A stretch of DNA of 64,000 nt, taken from the NCBI GenBank assembly GCA_034509425.1, contig JAVTVJ010001682.1, positions 416,069 to 480,068 of the forward strand. The letters are read 5' to 3'. The translations under genes were made by a program, and so were the position numbers. Below are positions 38,501-47,500 of this stretch, one piece after another. Within the stretch, counting starts at the first letter, position 1; every line of letters begins with the position of its first letter. This DNA is from Eopsaltria australis. Lineage: Eukaryota > Chordata > Aves > Passeriformes > Petroicidae. Below the pieces are notes generated by a model. It saw only the letters and a list, made by a program, of their open reading frames with translations, was not told the DNA's origin and made no database searches.

Positions 38501-41331
38501 GGCACACCTGGCTCTGCTTCAGCCACTGCCAACCAGCACCTCCAGGTCCTTCCTCTCCCACCAGGCAGCTTCCAGCCACGCTATCTCCAGCCTGGAGCAC
38601 TGCACAGGGAGTCGTGATCATACAATTAAACACTGCTCAGCCTCCCCTTTCTGCTGCTTGCAGGTGTCCCAGCCCCCCTCCCAGGTGTTTCTCCCATCTG
38701 TGTCTCACTCCTGGTTTTTGGTGCACAGAATCCAAATGTCTGGGCTCAGAAAGGGCACCTGTGCTACCTGCAGAAGGACTTTGGCAATGCAAAGGAATTC
38801 TACGAGCGAGTCATCAGCTTTGTGGAGGATGCTGTGGATATGCACTTCGTCTACCTGCGCCTGGGCTCCATCTACCTGGATGAAAAAGAGGTGAGGAGCC
38901 AGCAGGGCTGAGAAGGGGAAGTCACCACAAAACAAATCACTCCCCCAGCTCAGCATTCAGTGGATGCCTGAGTCCCATGCAAACAGGGTGTTTGGCACAC
39001 CCCTGTGTGTGGAGTGATGTGCTGGTGCACAGGGAATGTGTGTGTCTCTCTCCTGGCAGTATGGCCGGGCCAAGCACATCTACCTGCTCGCCTGTGACAA
39101 CTCTGCCTCCTGTCTCACCTGGCTGGGCGTGGGCATTGCCTGCTACAGGGTGAGTGCAGCTGCCTTCATGTCCTCTGGGCTTCACTTGGTGGCATGGGAC
39201 ACAGGGCTTGCAGGATCCCCTTGTTTAAAACAACTCTTGGCTGCCTGTGAGCCAGTGATCCCAAAGGCCATCGTGTCCTGTGTGCTGTGACAGCTCCAGC
39301 ATGGTACCCAAACAGTGTCACCTTCAGCCCCTGCTCTGGGAACAGCCATCCTTCCCCCTCATACCAGCTCCTGCCAGCCCCTCCTTCCCTAGGGTGTCAT
39401 GGCAAACGATGTGGGCTCTGCTCCGAGTTCATGCCTGCACATGATCTGCATGTCACCACCAAGGCACTGAGTGGGATGTCAGCAGGGAGCAATCTCGGTG
39501 CTTTCCCTGTCCCAGGGAACCCAGCACCACTGAAGGGCTGCCAAGGATACCCAGCCACCAGAAGTGTGGTATCTCCCCAAGGGACACCTTGCCAGGTTCT
39601 TCCAAGGGGGTTTGGCTGAGAAAGCAATCAGGGAAGGAATTTAAACTTCTGTTTCCTCCTTGGCCAAATGTTTGCCTCCTGGGAGGCTGTGGAATCATGT
39701 CTGGGAGGTGAGTGGTGGGCACCAGCAACCCCTGCCTGCCCAGAGCTGCTGCACAGCAGGAATGTGGAGCAGGAATACAGCCATGTTTCCTCATGGAGCT
39801 GGATCGCTCAGTTCCTGCAGGTGAAGGGGTTTATGCTGCTTTCCTTACAGCTGGAGGCTAATTTAGAAATAATGTGTGATCCTATGGGGGTCAGCAGTTG
39901 GAAGCTCCTGCTCCAGACTGAAGATCTGGATGCTGGCACTGAGGATAACGCCTTGTCTGTGCCCTAAATCCTTTCCCCCACATTTCTCTCAGGGAAGACC
40001 TCCTATAAGTTTCTGTTACGCTGATTTCTTCTGCTGTTAGAGCCATGCCTTTTCAGTTGGGAATCCCTTTCTGCCTGCTCTTTGTCCTTTGCCTATGCCT
40101 CTCATTCTCTCCCTCAAGCTGGAAGAGATGGCAGAAGCAGAAGATGCTCTGTCTGAAGCCAATGCCCTAAATAACACCAACGCTGAAGTGTGGGGATATC
40201 TTGCCCTCATCTGCCTGCGAGTGAGTGACCAGCCCCTGCCAGCCTGATGGAGTAGGGGTTTATGGGGGGGTTATGGGGCTGGGGGAGGGTTGTTGGTATC
40301 TGTTCATGAACCTGAAGAGCTGGTGTAGAGCTCAGTGATAAAAAGTCTGAGGGCTGAGCTCGGGGAAAGCGAGTGCTTGGATGGCAAAAGCAGCACCCTG
40401 AGACTCTGACTGCCCTGGGGCATGTTCTCCCTGCTGAACTTCTTGCAAATGTCATTTCACTGAGACCCCATGTCTTTCCTGGAGTGCTGGGCACTGCTGA
40501 GGCAGACTAAATCCTGGGGTCAGTTTTGGGCCCCTTCATGACAAGACAGACATTGAAGAGGCTGGAGTGAGTCCAGGGAAGGGAACAGAGCTGGGGAAGG
40601 GGCTGGAGCACCAGGATCTGCTGAGGGAGCTGGAAAGGGGCTCAGCCTGGAGAAAAGGAGGCTCAGGGGGGACCTTGTGGCTCTGCTCAACTCCCTGACA
40701 GGAGGGAGCAGATGGGGGGGTTTGGGCTCTGCTCCCAGGGAACAGGGACAGGATGAGAGGAAACAGCCTCAGGTTGTGTTAGGGGAGGTTTAGGTTGGAT
40801 GTTGGGAAAATTCCTTCATGGAAAGGGTGGTCAGGCAGTGGCACAGCTGCCCAGGGCAGTGGTGGAGTCACCATCCCTGGAGGGATTTAAAAATGGGTGT
40901 GGCACTTGGGGACATGGGTCGGTGGTGGCCTTGGCAGGTCTGGGGGAACGGTTGGATTTGATGGTGTCAGGGGTGTTTTCCTGCCTAACCCACGCCACGA
41001 TTTGCTCTCTGGTGCTGTGTGTTGCAGGGCGGGCGGCAGCTGGAGGCAGAGCAGTGCTACAAATACACCCTCAAGGTCGGTGCTCGTGCCCGGCGGGGCG
41101 GGCGGGGCTGGGGCAGCACGAACCGCTCTCCACGCTCCCTTGCGACGCTCCCTGTGCCACCCGTGTGGCAGCCGGGCCCCGTTATCACCCAGCCCCTCGT
41201 CCCGGGGGCAGCCCCGCGCAGCCCGGCCCTGACCGCGCTCCCTTCCGCAGCTCGGCCTGCAGAACGACGCGCTGCTGCGGGAGATCCGCGCCGCCCAGCA
41301 CCGCTTCGGCTTCGGCGACCCTTCGCTCTGA
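17516..41331 (+). CDS. CFAP70: Cilia- and flagella-associated protein 70 (TPR protein), complete
   Basis: Axonemal protein associated with the outer dynein arm region; loss in mammals causes sperm flagellar defects. Exons: 17516-17626, 19851-20037, 20332-20427, 20755-20834, 21869-22042, 22435-22617, 23021-23112, 24170-24269, 25301-25435, 27583-27717, 28249-28329, 28797-28888, 30524-30584, 31745-31936, 32534-32665, 33481-33606, 34111-34244, 34346-34461, 34619-34759, 35687-35782, 35909-35977, 36454-36542, 37251-37403, 38729-38890, 39060-39149, 40119-40220, 41028-41075, 41251-41331. Phases agree throughout; 1085 residues (human 1121). The N-terminal half is beta-rich ([46 protein letters not shown]-like [11 protein letters not shown]). 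The C-terminal third (about 640-1075) is TPR repeats ([61 protein letters not shown]). Exons 20-22 form a poorly conserved linker. Start: GCCATGG; a strong acceptor just upstream implies a non-coding first exon. Confidence 0.95.
19149..19420 (-). mobile_element. CR1 LINE fragment in CFAP70 intron 1
   Basis: It begins CACAGAATCATGGAATC followed by TTAGGTTAGAAAATGC and continues through CACAAGTCTTTTGAACAC and AAGAAATTTTCCCTAATATC. This is the reverse complement of a CR1 3' end. Confidence 0.85.
20620..20706 (+). mobile_element. CR1 3' end fragment in CFAP70 intron 3
   Basis: GGTGTCCCTGCCCATGGCAG, then AAGGTCCCTTCCAACCC and CCATGACTATGATTC: the sense-orientation CR1 terminus. Confidence 0.85.
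24509..24636 (-). mobile_element. CR1 fragment in CFAP70 intron 8
   Basis: ATCACAGAATAGTTTGGGTT then GGAAGGGGCC and CCAACCCCCTGCCACAGACA: an antisense CR1 3' end. Confidence 0.85.
25500..26206. repeat. CFAP70: 31-33-base minisatellite in CFAP70 intron 9, about 22 copies
   Basis: Units of CAGTGTGGGCAGGGGGATGT and TTGGGAGCAGG recur at 25501, 25532, 25564, 25597, 25630, 25661 and onward. The array begins about 65 bases after the exon 9 donor. All frames are open on both strands, giving spurious proteins. Confidence 0.92.
27841..28085 (-). mobile_element. CR1 fragment in CFAP70 intron 10
   Basis: It begins TAGAATCATAGAATCTCCTC and continues with CAATCCCACCCTGTGCCTG and AATCTTTCCCTGATATCCAG, an antisense CR1. 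Confidence 0.8.
28241..28248 (+). promoter_or_regulatory. CFAP70: Tandem acceptor TAGTAG at CFAP70 exon 11
   Basis: The acceptor reads CCTAGTAG|TTACTC. Use of the downstream AG gives the family-like [18 protein letters not shown]. Use of the upstream AG would insert TAG, an in-frame stop, as the first codon of the exon. Confidence 0.75.
28889..30523 (+). other. CFAP70: CFAP70 intron 12
   Basis: A 1.6-kb intron. A short antisense CR1 terminus lies at about 29860-29920 (CCAGAATCCCAGAATAATTC, CAAGGGACCACTGAAGG). Nothing else is recognised. Confidence 0.5.
29858..29925 (-). mobile_element. Short CR1 terminus in CFAP70 intron 12
   Basis: CAGAATCCCAGAATAATTCA followed by GCTTGCAAGGGACC resembles the terminal part of an antisense CR1 only. 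Confidence 0.65.
30650..31086 (+). mobile_element. CR1 fragment in CFAP70 intron 13
   Basis: GGAATGGCTGGAGCTGTG, TTCAGCCTGGAGGGGAGAG, GACTCGATCCTTGTGGATCC and the ending CCAATTCAACATATTCTATG: about 430 bases of sense CR1 including the 3' end. Confidence 0.85.
32988..33275 (-). mobile_element. CR1 fragment in CFAP70 intron 15
   Basis: CATAGAATCACTGACAGGTT, GGGTTGGAAGGGATC, CCATGGGCAGGGACACC and CCAGGTTGTTCCAAGCCC: antisense CR1. Confidence 0.9.
35199..35560 (-). mobile_element. CR1 fragment in CFAP70 intron 19
   Basis: CATAGAATCATGGCATGACT, GAACACTTCCAGGAATGG and GGTACAACTTGAGGTTG mark an antisense CR1. A poly-T run follows at about 35598-35613. Confidence 0.85.
37027..37125 (-). mobile_element. 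Short CR1 fragment in CFAP70 intron 22
   Basis: TGGAATCATGGAATGGCTTG, then GGTTTGGAAGGGAACTGG and GGGGACACCTTCCACTAGAC: antisense CR1 terminus. Confidence 0.85.
37897..38620 (-). mobile_element. Longer CR1 copy in CFAP70 intron 23
   Basis: It starts CATAGAATTGTGGAATTG and runs about 720 bases through CACAAGGCTTTTAAATCCC, CAGAGCCTGACCTCCCCC and AACTGGACACAGCACTGGAG. It is one of the two longest CR1 copies in the window and is antisense. Confidence 0.88.
40508..40985 (+). mobile_element. CR1 fragment in CFAP70 intron 26
   Basis: GGGGTCAGTTTTGGGCCCC, GGGGAAGGGGCTGGAGCACC, ATTCCTTCATGGAAAGGGTG and GGGACATGGGTCGGTGGTGG: sense CR1, truncated before the terminal ATTCTATG repeats. Confidence 0.88.
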
Positions 41332-41342
41332 GCCCCCGGGCA

Positions 41343-41348
41343 CATAAA
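41343..41348 (+). promoter_or_regulatory. CFAP70: Variant poly(A) signal CATAAA of CFAP70
   Basis: CACATAAAGACC lies only 12 bases after the CFAP70 stop codon. It is a known weaker variant hexamer. No canonical AATAAA occurs before the WDR90 start codon, so this is the best candidate. The resulting 3' UTR would be very short. Confidence 0.4.
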
Positions 41349-41399
41349 GACCCGTCCCCCGAGCGCTCGAGCCGGCTCTGTCGCGATCGTGTCGCGACC

Positions 41400-41560
41400 G
41401 CGGGGAGGGACAGGGGCGGGGCCAGGGCGCAGGGGCGGGGCTAGGGCGGGATCGGGTCACGTGACGAGCGGTAGCGCGCCGCTGATTGGCTGCGGCCGCG
41501 CGGGACGGTTGAGCCGGCGGCGAGCGCCATGGCGGCAGGTGGGGGGGGCAGCGGGGGGAC
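41400..41560 (+). promoter_or_regulatory. WDR90: WDR90 CpG promoter
   Basis: GC boxes (GGGGCGGGGC, twice), an E-box in GGTCACGTGACG at about 41455-41466 (USF/TFE-type) and a reversed CCAAT box (CTGATTGGCTG) precede the ATG at 41529. No TATA box is present. The whole promoter fits in under 200 bases after CFAP70. Confidence 0.65.
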
Positions 41561-44500
41561 TGGGGGTGACAACGGGGATGGAGGGGGGACACCGGGCAGT
41601 GGGGGTGTGACCGGGGATGGAGGGGGGACACGGGGCAATGGGGCTGTGACCGGGCATAGAGGGGGGACACGGGGCAATGGGGTGTGACCGGGCATGGGGG
41701 GGGACACGGGCAATGGGGTGTGACCGGGCATGGAGGGGGGAGCACGGGGGCAATGGGGGTGTGACGGGCATAGAGGGGGGGGACAACGGGGGCAAGGGGG
41801 TGTGACCGGCATGGAGGGGGGACACGGGGCAATGGGGGTGTGACCGGATAGAGGGGGGGGACAACGGGGCAATGGGGTTTGACCCGGCATGGAGGGGGGA
41901 CAACGGGGCAATGGGGGTGTGACCGGGCATAGAGGGGGGGACACGGTGGGCAATGGGGTGTGACCGGGCATAGAGGGGGGGACACGGGGCTAATGGGGGT
42001 GTGACCGGGGATGGGGGGGACACGTGGGCAATGGGAAGTGTGAACCGGGCTATAGAGGGGGGGGACCGGCAAATGGGTGGTGTGACCGGGGATGGGGGAC
42101 ACGGGGCACATGGGGTGTGATCCGGGGATGGGGGGACACGGGCTGGGGTGTGACCGGGGATGGAGGGGGGACACGGGGCAATGGGAGTGTGACCGGGGAT
42201 GGAGGGGGGACACGGGGCAATGGGGGTGTGACCGGGGATGGGAGGACACGGGGCAATGGGGGTGTGACCGGGGATGGAGGGGGGACACGGGGCAATGGGA
42301 GTGTGACCGGGGATGGGGGGACACGGGGCAATGGGGGTGTGACCGGGCATGGGGGGACGTGGGGGTGTCCCCGTGCGTGGGGGAGGCACAGGGTGATCCC
42401 GGGCATGGAGGGGACCCGAGGCATCACCGCGTGTGAGAGTTGGGAGCACAGGGGTGCTGGGTGTGTCACTGGGGATGGGGGAGCTGCGGCGGGGTTCGGA
42501 GCACACCAGTGTGGGGGCTGGGCTCCAGGGATGGGGGACCTCTGGAGCACGAGAGTGCCGGCGGCTGAGGGGCTTGTGGGTTTGGAGTGTGGTGCTAGCA
42601 GGGATGTCAGTCGTGCTGGGGCTGGATGGAGCTCGGGCTCAGGGCATGGGAGTAACTGGGTCATCACTGAGGGGCTCGGGGCACTGTCACCTGGCATGGA
42701 GGATTCAGAGTATGGGGGTACCGGGGGTGTCACTGGGCACAAGGGCATTGCTGGGCATGGGGGACTCGAGGCATGGGGTCTCTGGACATGGAGTTAACGG
42801 GGAACCACCAGGGCTGGGGAGGCTTGGAACATGGAGATATTGGGGTGCCACCAGGGAGGGAGGACACAGAACATGGGGTTACCAGGTCTGTCACCATCCT
42901 CAGGGCACAGAGACAACACCAGGGCTGCAGGGTCATGGGCGTGGAGGTGGTGAGGGTGTCTGGGGCCAGAGGAGTTTGGAGGCTTGGAGGTACCAGGTGC
43001 ATTCCTGGGGCTGGAGGAGGGGGGTGATGGGATTCTGAGCAGGACACTGGGGCTGGGGGAACTAGGGTATGGAGATAATGGGGGCATCACGAGGTTGACA
43101 CTGGGGCTGGGGAGACTCAGGACATGCAGACAGTGGGGTGCTAATGGGGCAGGGGACCTCGGGGCACACAGGGGGCAATGGGGGGGTGTCCAGCTGGGGT
43201 TCTGTCCCCCCGATGATCCCGGTGCCGGCAGCCTGGCAGCGTCCCTACCTGAACATCTTCAAGCACTTCCGTGTGGAGGAGTGGAAACGCTCTGCCAAGG
43301 AAGGAGACGTGGCTGCCCTCACGGTAATGGGGCACCGGCACCACAGGGCAGGGGGCACTGGCCGAGGGTGGGCAGTGCTCACCCATCCCCCATCTTACCC
43401 TGGTTTCCAAAGGACACGAGGCTGAAGGGAACAATCTACCGGATCCGAGGCTCCAACCCAGCCAGCAGCTACCTGCAGCTGCCACGGGCAGGGACACAGT
43501 CCCTGGGGCTCACAGGGCGCTACCTCTACCTGCTCTTCAGGCCCCTGCCCTGCAAGCACTTCCTCGTGCACCTGGATGTCACCACCGAGGTCCGTGACAC
43601 TGGGTGGTGACAGCGTGGTCTTAAACTGCCATAGTGGCTGATTGAAGGACTGGGGATGGCACTGGTGGGCTTGGGGGCTGCAGGACATGGCTGTTTTTTG
43701 CTGCTGGTGGGTCGCCCCAGGCTATAGATAGTTTCCATCCTGATGGCATCTCCACGGGGGCCAGGGGACAGGAGACAGGGCCACATGCCTTCTCCTCTGC
43801 AGCACTTCCCTGCCGAAGCCACCAGGGTGACTAAAGCTCTGTGTGTGTGTTTCTTCCCAGGATAACAAGGTGATTCGCATCTCCTTCTCCAATCTCTTCA
43901 GGGAATTCAAATCCACAGCCACCTGGCTCCAGTTCCCCTTCATCTGTGGAGCAACCAATGAGGGCATGGCCCAGCGGGGTGAGAAGCTGCGTGCTGGGGC
44001 TGGGCTGGCACAGCACCACCAAAATAAATCACTAGAAAGTAAATTGAGTTCTCAAATTGACTCAATGTGTTTGAAGAGAAGCTGTGTCTGCCCCATCCCT
44101 GGCAGTGTCCAAGGCCAGGTTGGACGGGGCATGGAGCAGCCTGGAACAGTGGAAGGTGTCCCTGCCCATGGCAGGCGGATGGAATGAGATGGGTTTTAAG
44201 ATTGTCCCTCCCAACCCAGGGTCTTATGATAACAGTGGTGGGCCTGTGCAGGAGCCCCTCTGCAGCCAGGTCAGAGCTGTGGCTCCTGGTTGGGTTGTCC
44301 CCTGTCCCTGTTCTCCCAAACATTGGGGTGCAGTGTCAGGCCAGGCATGAGCCCATGGAGGTGGTGGGATGCTTGTGTGTCTTTCCCCGCCCCTGAGCCT
44401 ACAAGACATGTTTTCCCATCTCCCATTTGGCCTGGTGGGGATTTTGCCTGGTCAATGCTTTGTACTGAACCCTGTGAACCTTGTTTCTCCCATCCACCAA

Positions 44501-47500
44501 GGTCCGTGTCTGTAGCCTCTGTCCCACCATCCCTTTTCCCAGCTGTCCTCTCCTCCCCAGGTGCCCCCGGAGCAGCCCCGGTGGACGTGCGCTGGACGTG
44601 CCTGGTGCTGGACCTGCCCTCCATCCTGGCCTTGTACCTGAGCCGCAGGTACAGCCACCTCAGGGGGGTCAAACTCTGCTCCAACCTGCTCGTGAAAAAC
44701 CTCTGCACCAGCGACCTGCTGTTTGAGCCAGGTGAGGAGCCCAGAGCTTGTCTGGCCTCTACTTTCTCCTGAGACTCCAGCCCAGCCTGGGGGGAGTCCA
44801 TGGGGGTTCAAAGCTAAGCTTGCAGCCCTGGCAGAGCACTGGGCTGCTGGTGCTCTATGGTATGAGCAGAAAGGGCAAAATACCTGGTACAATGTTATGT
44901 TTCCACACAGGCAGGGACACCTTCCACTGTCCCAGATTGCTCCAAGCCCCGTCCAACCTGGCCTTGGACACTTCCAGGGATCCAGGGGCAGCCACAGCTT
45001 CTCTGGGCACCCTGTGCCAGGGCCTCCCCACCCTCACAAGGAAGAATTCCTTCCCATTATCCCATCTAACCCTGCCCTCTGGTAGTTTGAAGCCATTTCC
45101 CCTTGTCCTGTCCCTCCAGGCTCTTGTCCAAAATCCCTCCCCATCTCTCTTGGAGCCCCTTTAGTCACTGGGAGGAAATCTGGAATGGAATGTAGTCTCC
45201 CAAACTCTGGCAGAAAGTATCCTCTCATTTTCCAGCTGTAAAAGTGAATGTAAAGAACAAAGTTAAATATCTTTCTAAGGTTAGAAATTTTTTCAGGAGT
45301 AAAAATGAAAGATGTCATCAAGCCTCAGTTCTGCAGGACTTGTGCTTTTATCTGCTAGAAGAGCCTGTGCTTTTTTTGTGTCAAAAATCTTCCAACCTGC
45401 TTTTTTTATCCACCTGCTCTGTGTGGCAGAAGTGCTTTGGTCAAACCCTTTGTTTTCTGCCTTTGCTTTTTTGTGCTGGAATTCTGAGCTGCCTGGCCTG
45501 CTGGGAAGCATCAGTGAGGAAGAAGTTATAGGGGCTGCTTTGAAATTCCTGAAACTTACTGCATCTTTCCTGAAACCTCTCCCGTTTCACTTTCCTAAAT
45601 TTAAAAATACATGGATGAAATATGATAAAAAAATGGGCAATGAGCTTTAAGAGAAATCATGTGAAACTGCTGAATCAGTGAACAGAAATTACATGAATCT
45701 TGAGCTTGGGGGTTTGTAACTGAAATCCAAGGGTTTGTGCTCTGGGCTCTTCTTTGGAGGTTGAGAGTTCCAGGAATGCACCTGTGCAAGGTGGGTTTGT
45801 TGCAAGCCTCAGGCTTGTGCTCTTCGTTTCTCAGCTGGGAAGTGCTTTGTGCCTATATTCCACAGGGAATCTGATTCCAGGCAGCTCCCTGGGCCTGCAG
45901 AGCTCACTGTGTGTGTGTGTCCCTGTCCTGGCAGGTGTGACATTCTCCGAGGCCAGGCTCAGTGACCTGTCGTGCCGTGGCGTCGTTCCCATGCCCCGGG
46001 AATTGGCCTTCCCTGTGCCCAAGGGGGAGAAATGGCACGATCTCTATGACTACATCAGGTAGGGCTGCTCCCATCCCACTGCAGCTCCAGACCTCCTCAC
46101 GGCCCAGGGAAAGGCAGGATGGGCAGTGCCACTTAAAGAGTGACAGGTCCAGGTGAACCTGGGGCTCGGGTGGGCATTTTGGTCCCCCCACCTCCAGCAT
46201 TTAGGTGTTAACAAATACACCTGTAGTGTCATCTGCCTTTGGTGCTCCTGCATTTGGGGGACCATGGGGTAAAAGGGGGGATCTTAGAGGAGACTGAAGA
46301 ATCTTCTGTACCAGGCTGAGGTAGCAAGTGATATTCCCAGGTGACAATACAGTATCCCAGTGTCACAGTGCCTTCCTCTGGTTCTGCTCAGGTTCCCATC
46401 TGAGGGGGCTAAGCTGCCGCGTGACTCCATCCAGAAGAGTTTCCCAACTCCTGTGGCAGGTGGGAATGCCAGGGACAGTAGCCAAGGCTGTGCCACCCCG
46501 GGGGGGTACCCTGGGTTTCCAAAAGAGCTCGACCTGCTCCTTGTGCTGCCCAGGTGGCCAAGTCCTGGAGGAGCCGGGCCGCCCGCTGACCCAGCCAGTG
46601 ACACTCTCCAGAGGAGTCTGTGACCGCCTGTCCCTCGTCCAGCAGATAACCAGTCCCAAAGCTGTAAGTGCACCATGCAGGAGGCTGCAGCTCCTTCTTT
46701 CCTGCTTCCCATTGAGTGTTTCCCTGCATCTGTGTCTTAATTTAAGATGTAGAAGCTGCTTGTTGTCACTGGCAGCTGTTCAGCGCATAGTCTGGTGACC
46801 ACAGAGCTGCAGTTGCTGCCTGGGGGTTCAGCGTGGTGCACACAGAGACAAGTACCTCAAAATCTCCAGACATCCATCCTCCCTGTCTCTGTGGAGGCAG
46901 CAGATTAGTGTGTCTTCAAATTATAGATAGGAAGTGAGGTCTGGAGATTAGAGAATGTGATCAGTGCCCTCAGGGAGCAGAGCTGGGATTGCTGGACTGC
47001 AGGCAGCTGCCTTCATCCTGGTTTCCCCTTCCCCACTGGGGGTGATGTGGGAGCTGGTGTCCAGACTGGCTTGCCAGTGGGTGTTTGCAGAGGGACTGGG
47101 GGAAGCCATCCTCAGGCTGTGGAGAGGGTGAAAGTGAGGAGCACTACCTCTCTTATTAGAGGGTGTCCAAAGGATGGCCATGAAGATGCTGAAGGGTCTA
47201 GAGGGGAAGGTGCAGCAGTCACTTGATCAGATGGAGAAAAGGGGACTGAGGTCAGACCTTGTCAGGGGCTGCAGCCCCTCCCGAGGGGCAGCTCTGAACT
47301 CTGCTCTGTGACAGGGACAGGACCAGGGAATGGCTGGAGCTGGGCCAGGGCAGGCTCAGGCTGGAGATCAGGGAAAGGTTCTTCCCCTCGAGGGTGGTCC
47401 CAAACCTACCAGAGCTCCAGGAGCATTTGGACAAGACTCTGGTTTACTGTGTGAAGGAGATGAGCTGTGCACAGACAATACTGGGAGTGTAAGGAGAGCT

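Larger units (their letters stand above)
17627..41250 (+). other. CFAP70: CFAP70 introns: overview
   Basis: Introns longer than 300 bases hold CR1 fragments (listed separately), one minisatellite in intron 9, and otherwise unremarkable, moderately AT-rich sequence. I see nothing recognisable in 20835-21868, 22043-22434, 22618-23020, 23113-24169, 26210-27582, 28330-28796, 31937-32533, 33607-34110, 35978-36453 or 39150-40118. No nested gene, RNA gene or conserved frame was found in any of them. Confidence 0.5.

Noticed and set aside
41185..42506. Proline-rich minus-strand frames of 350-380 codons
   Set aside because: They are the complement of the WDR90 intron 1 minisatellite; the residue pattern simply repeats the DNA unit.
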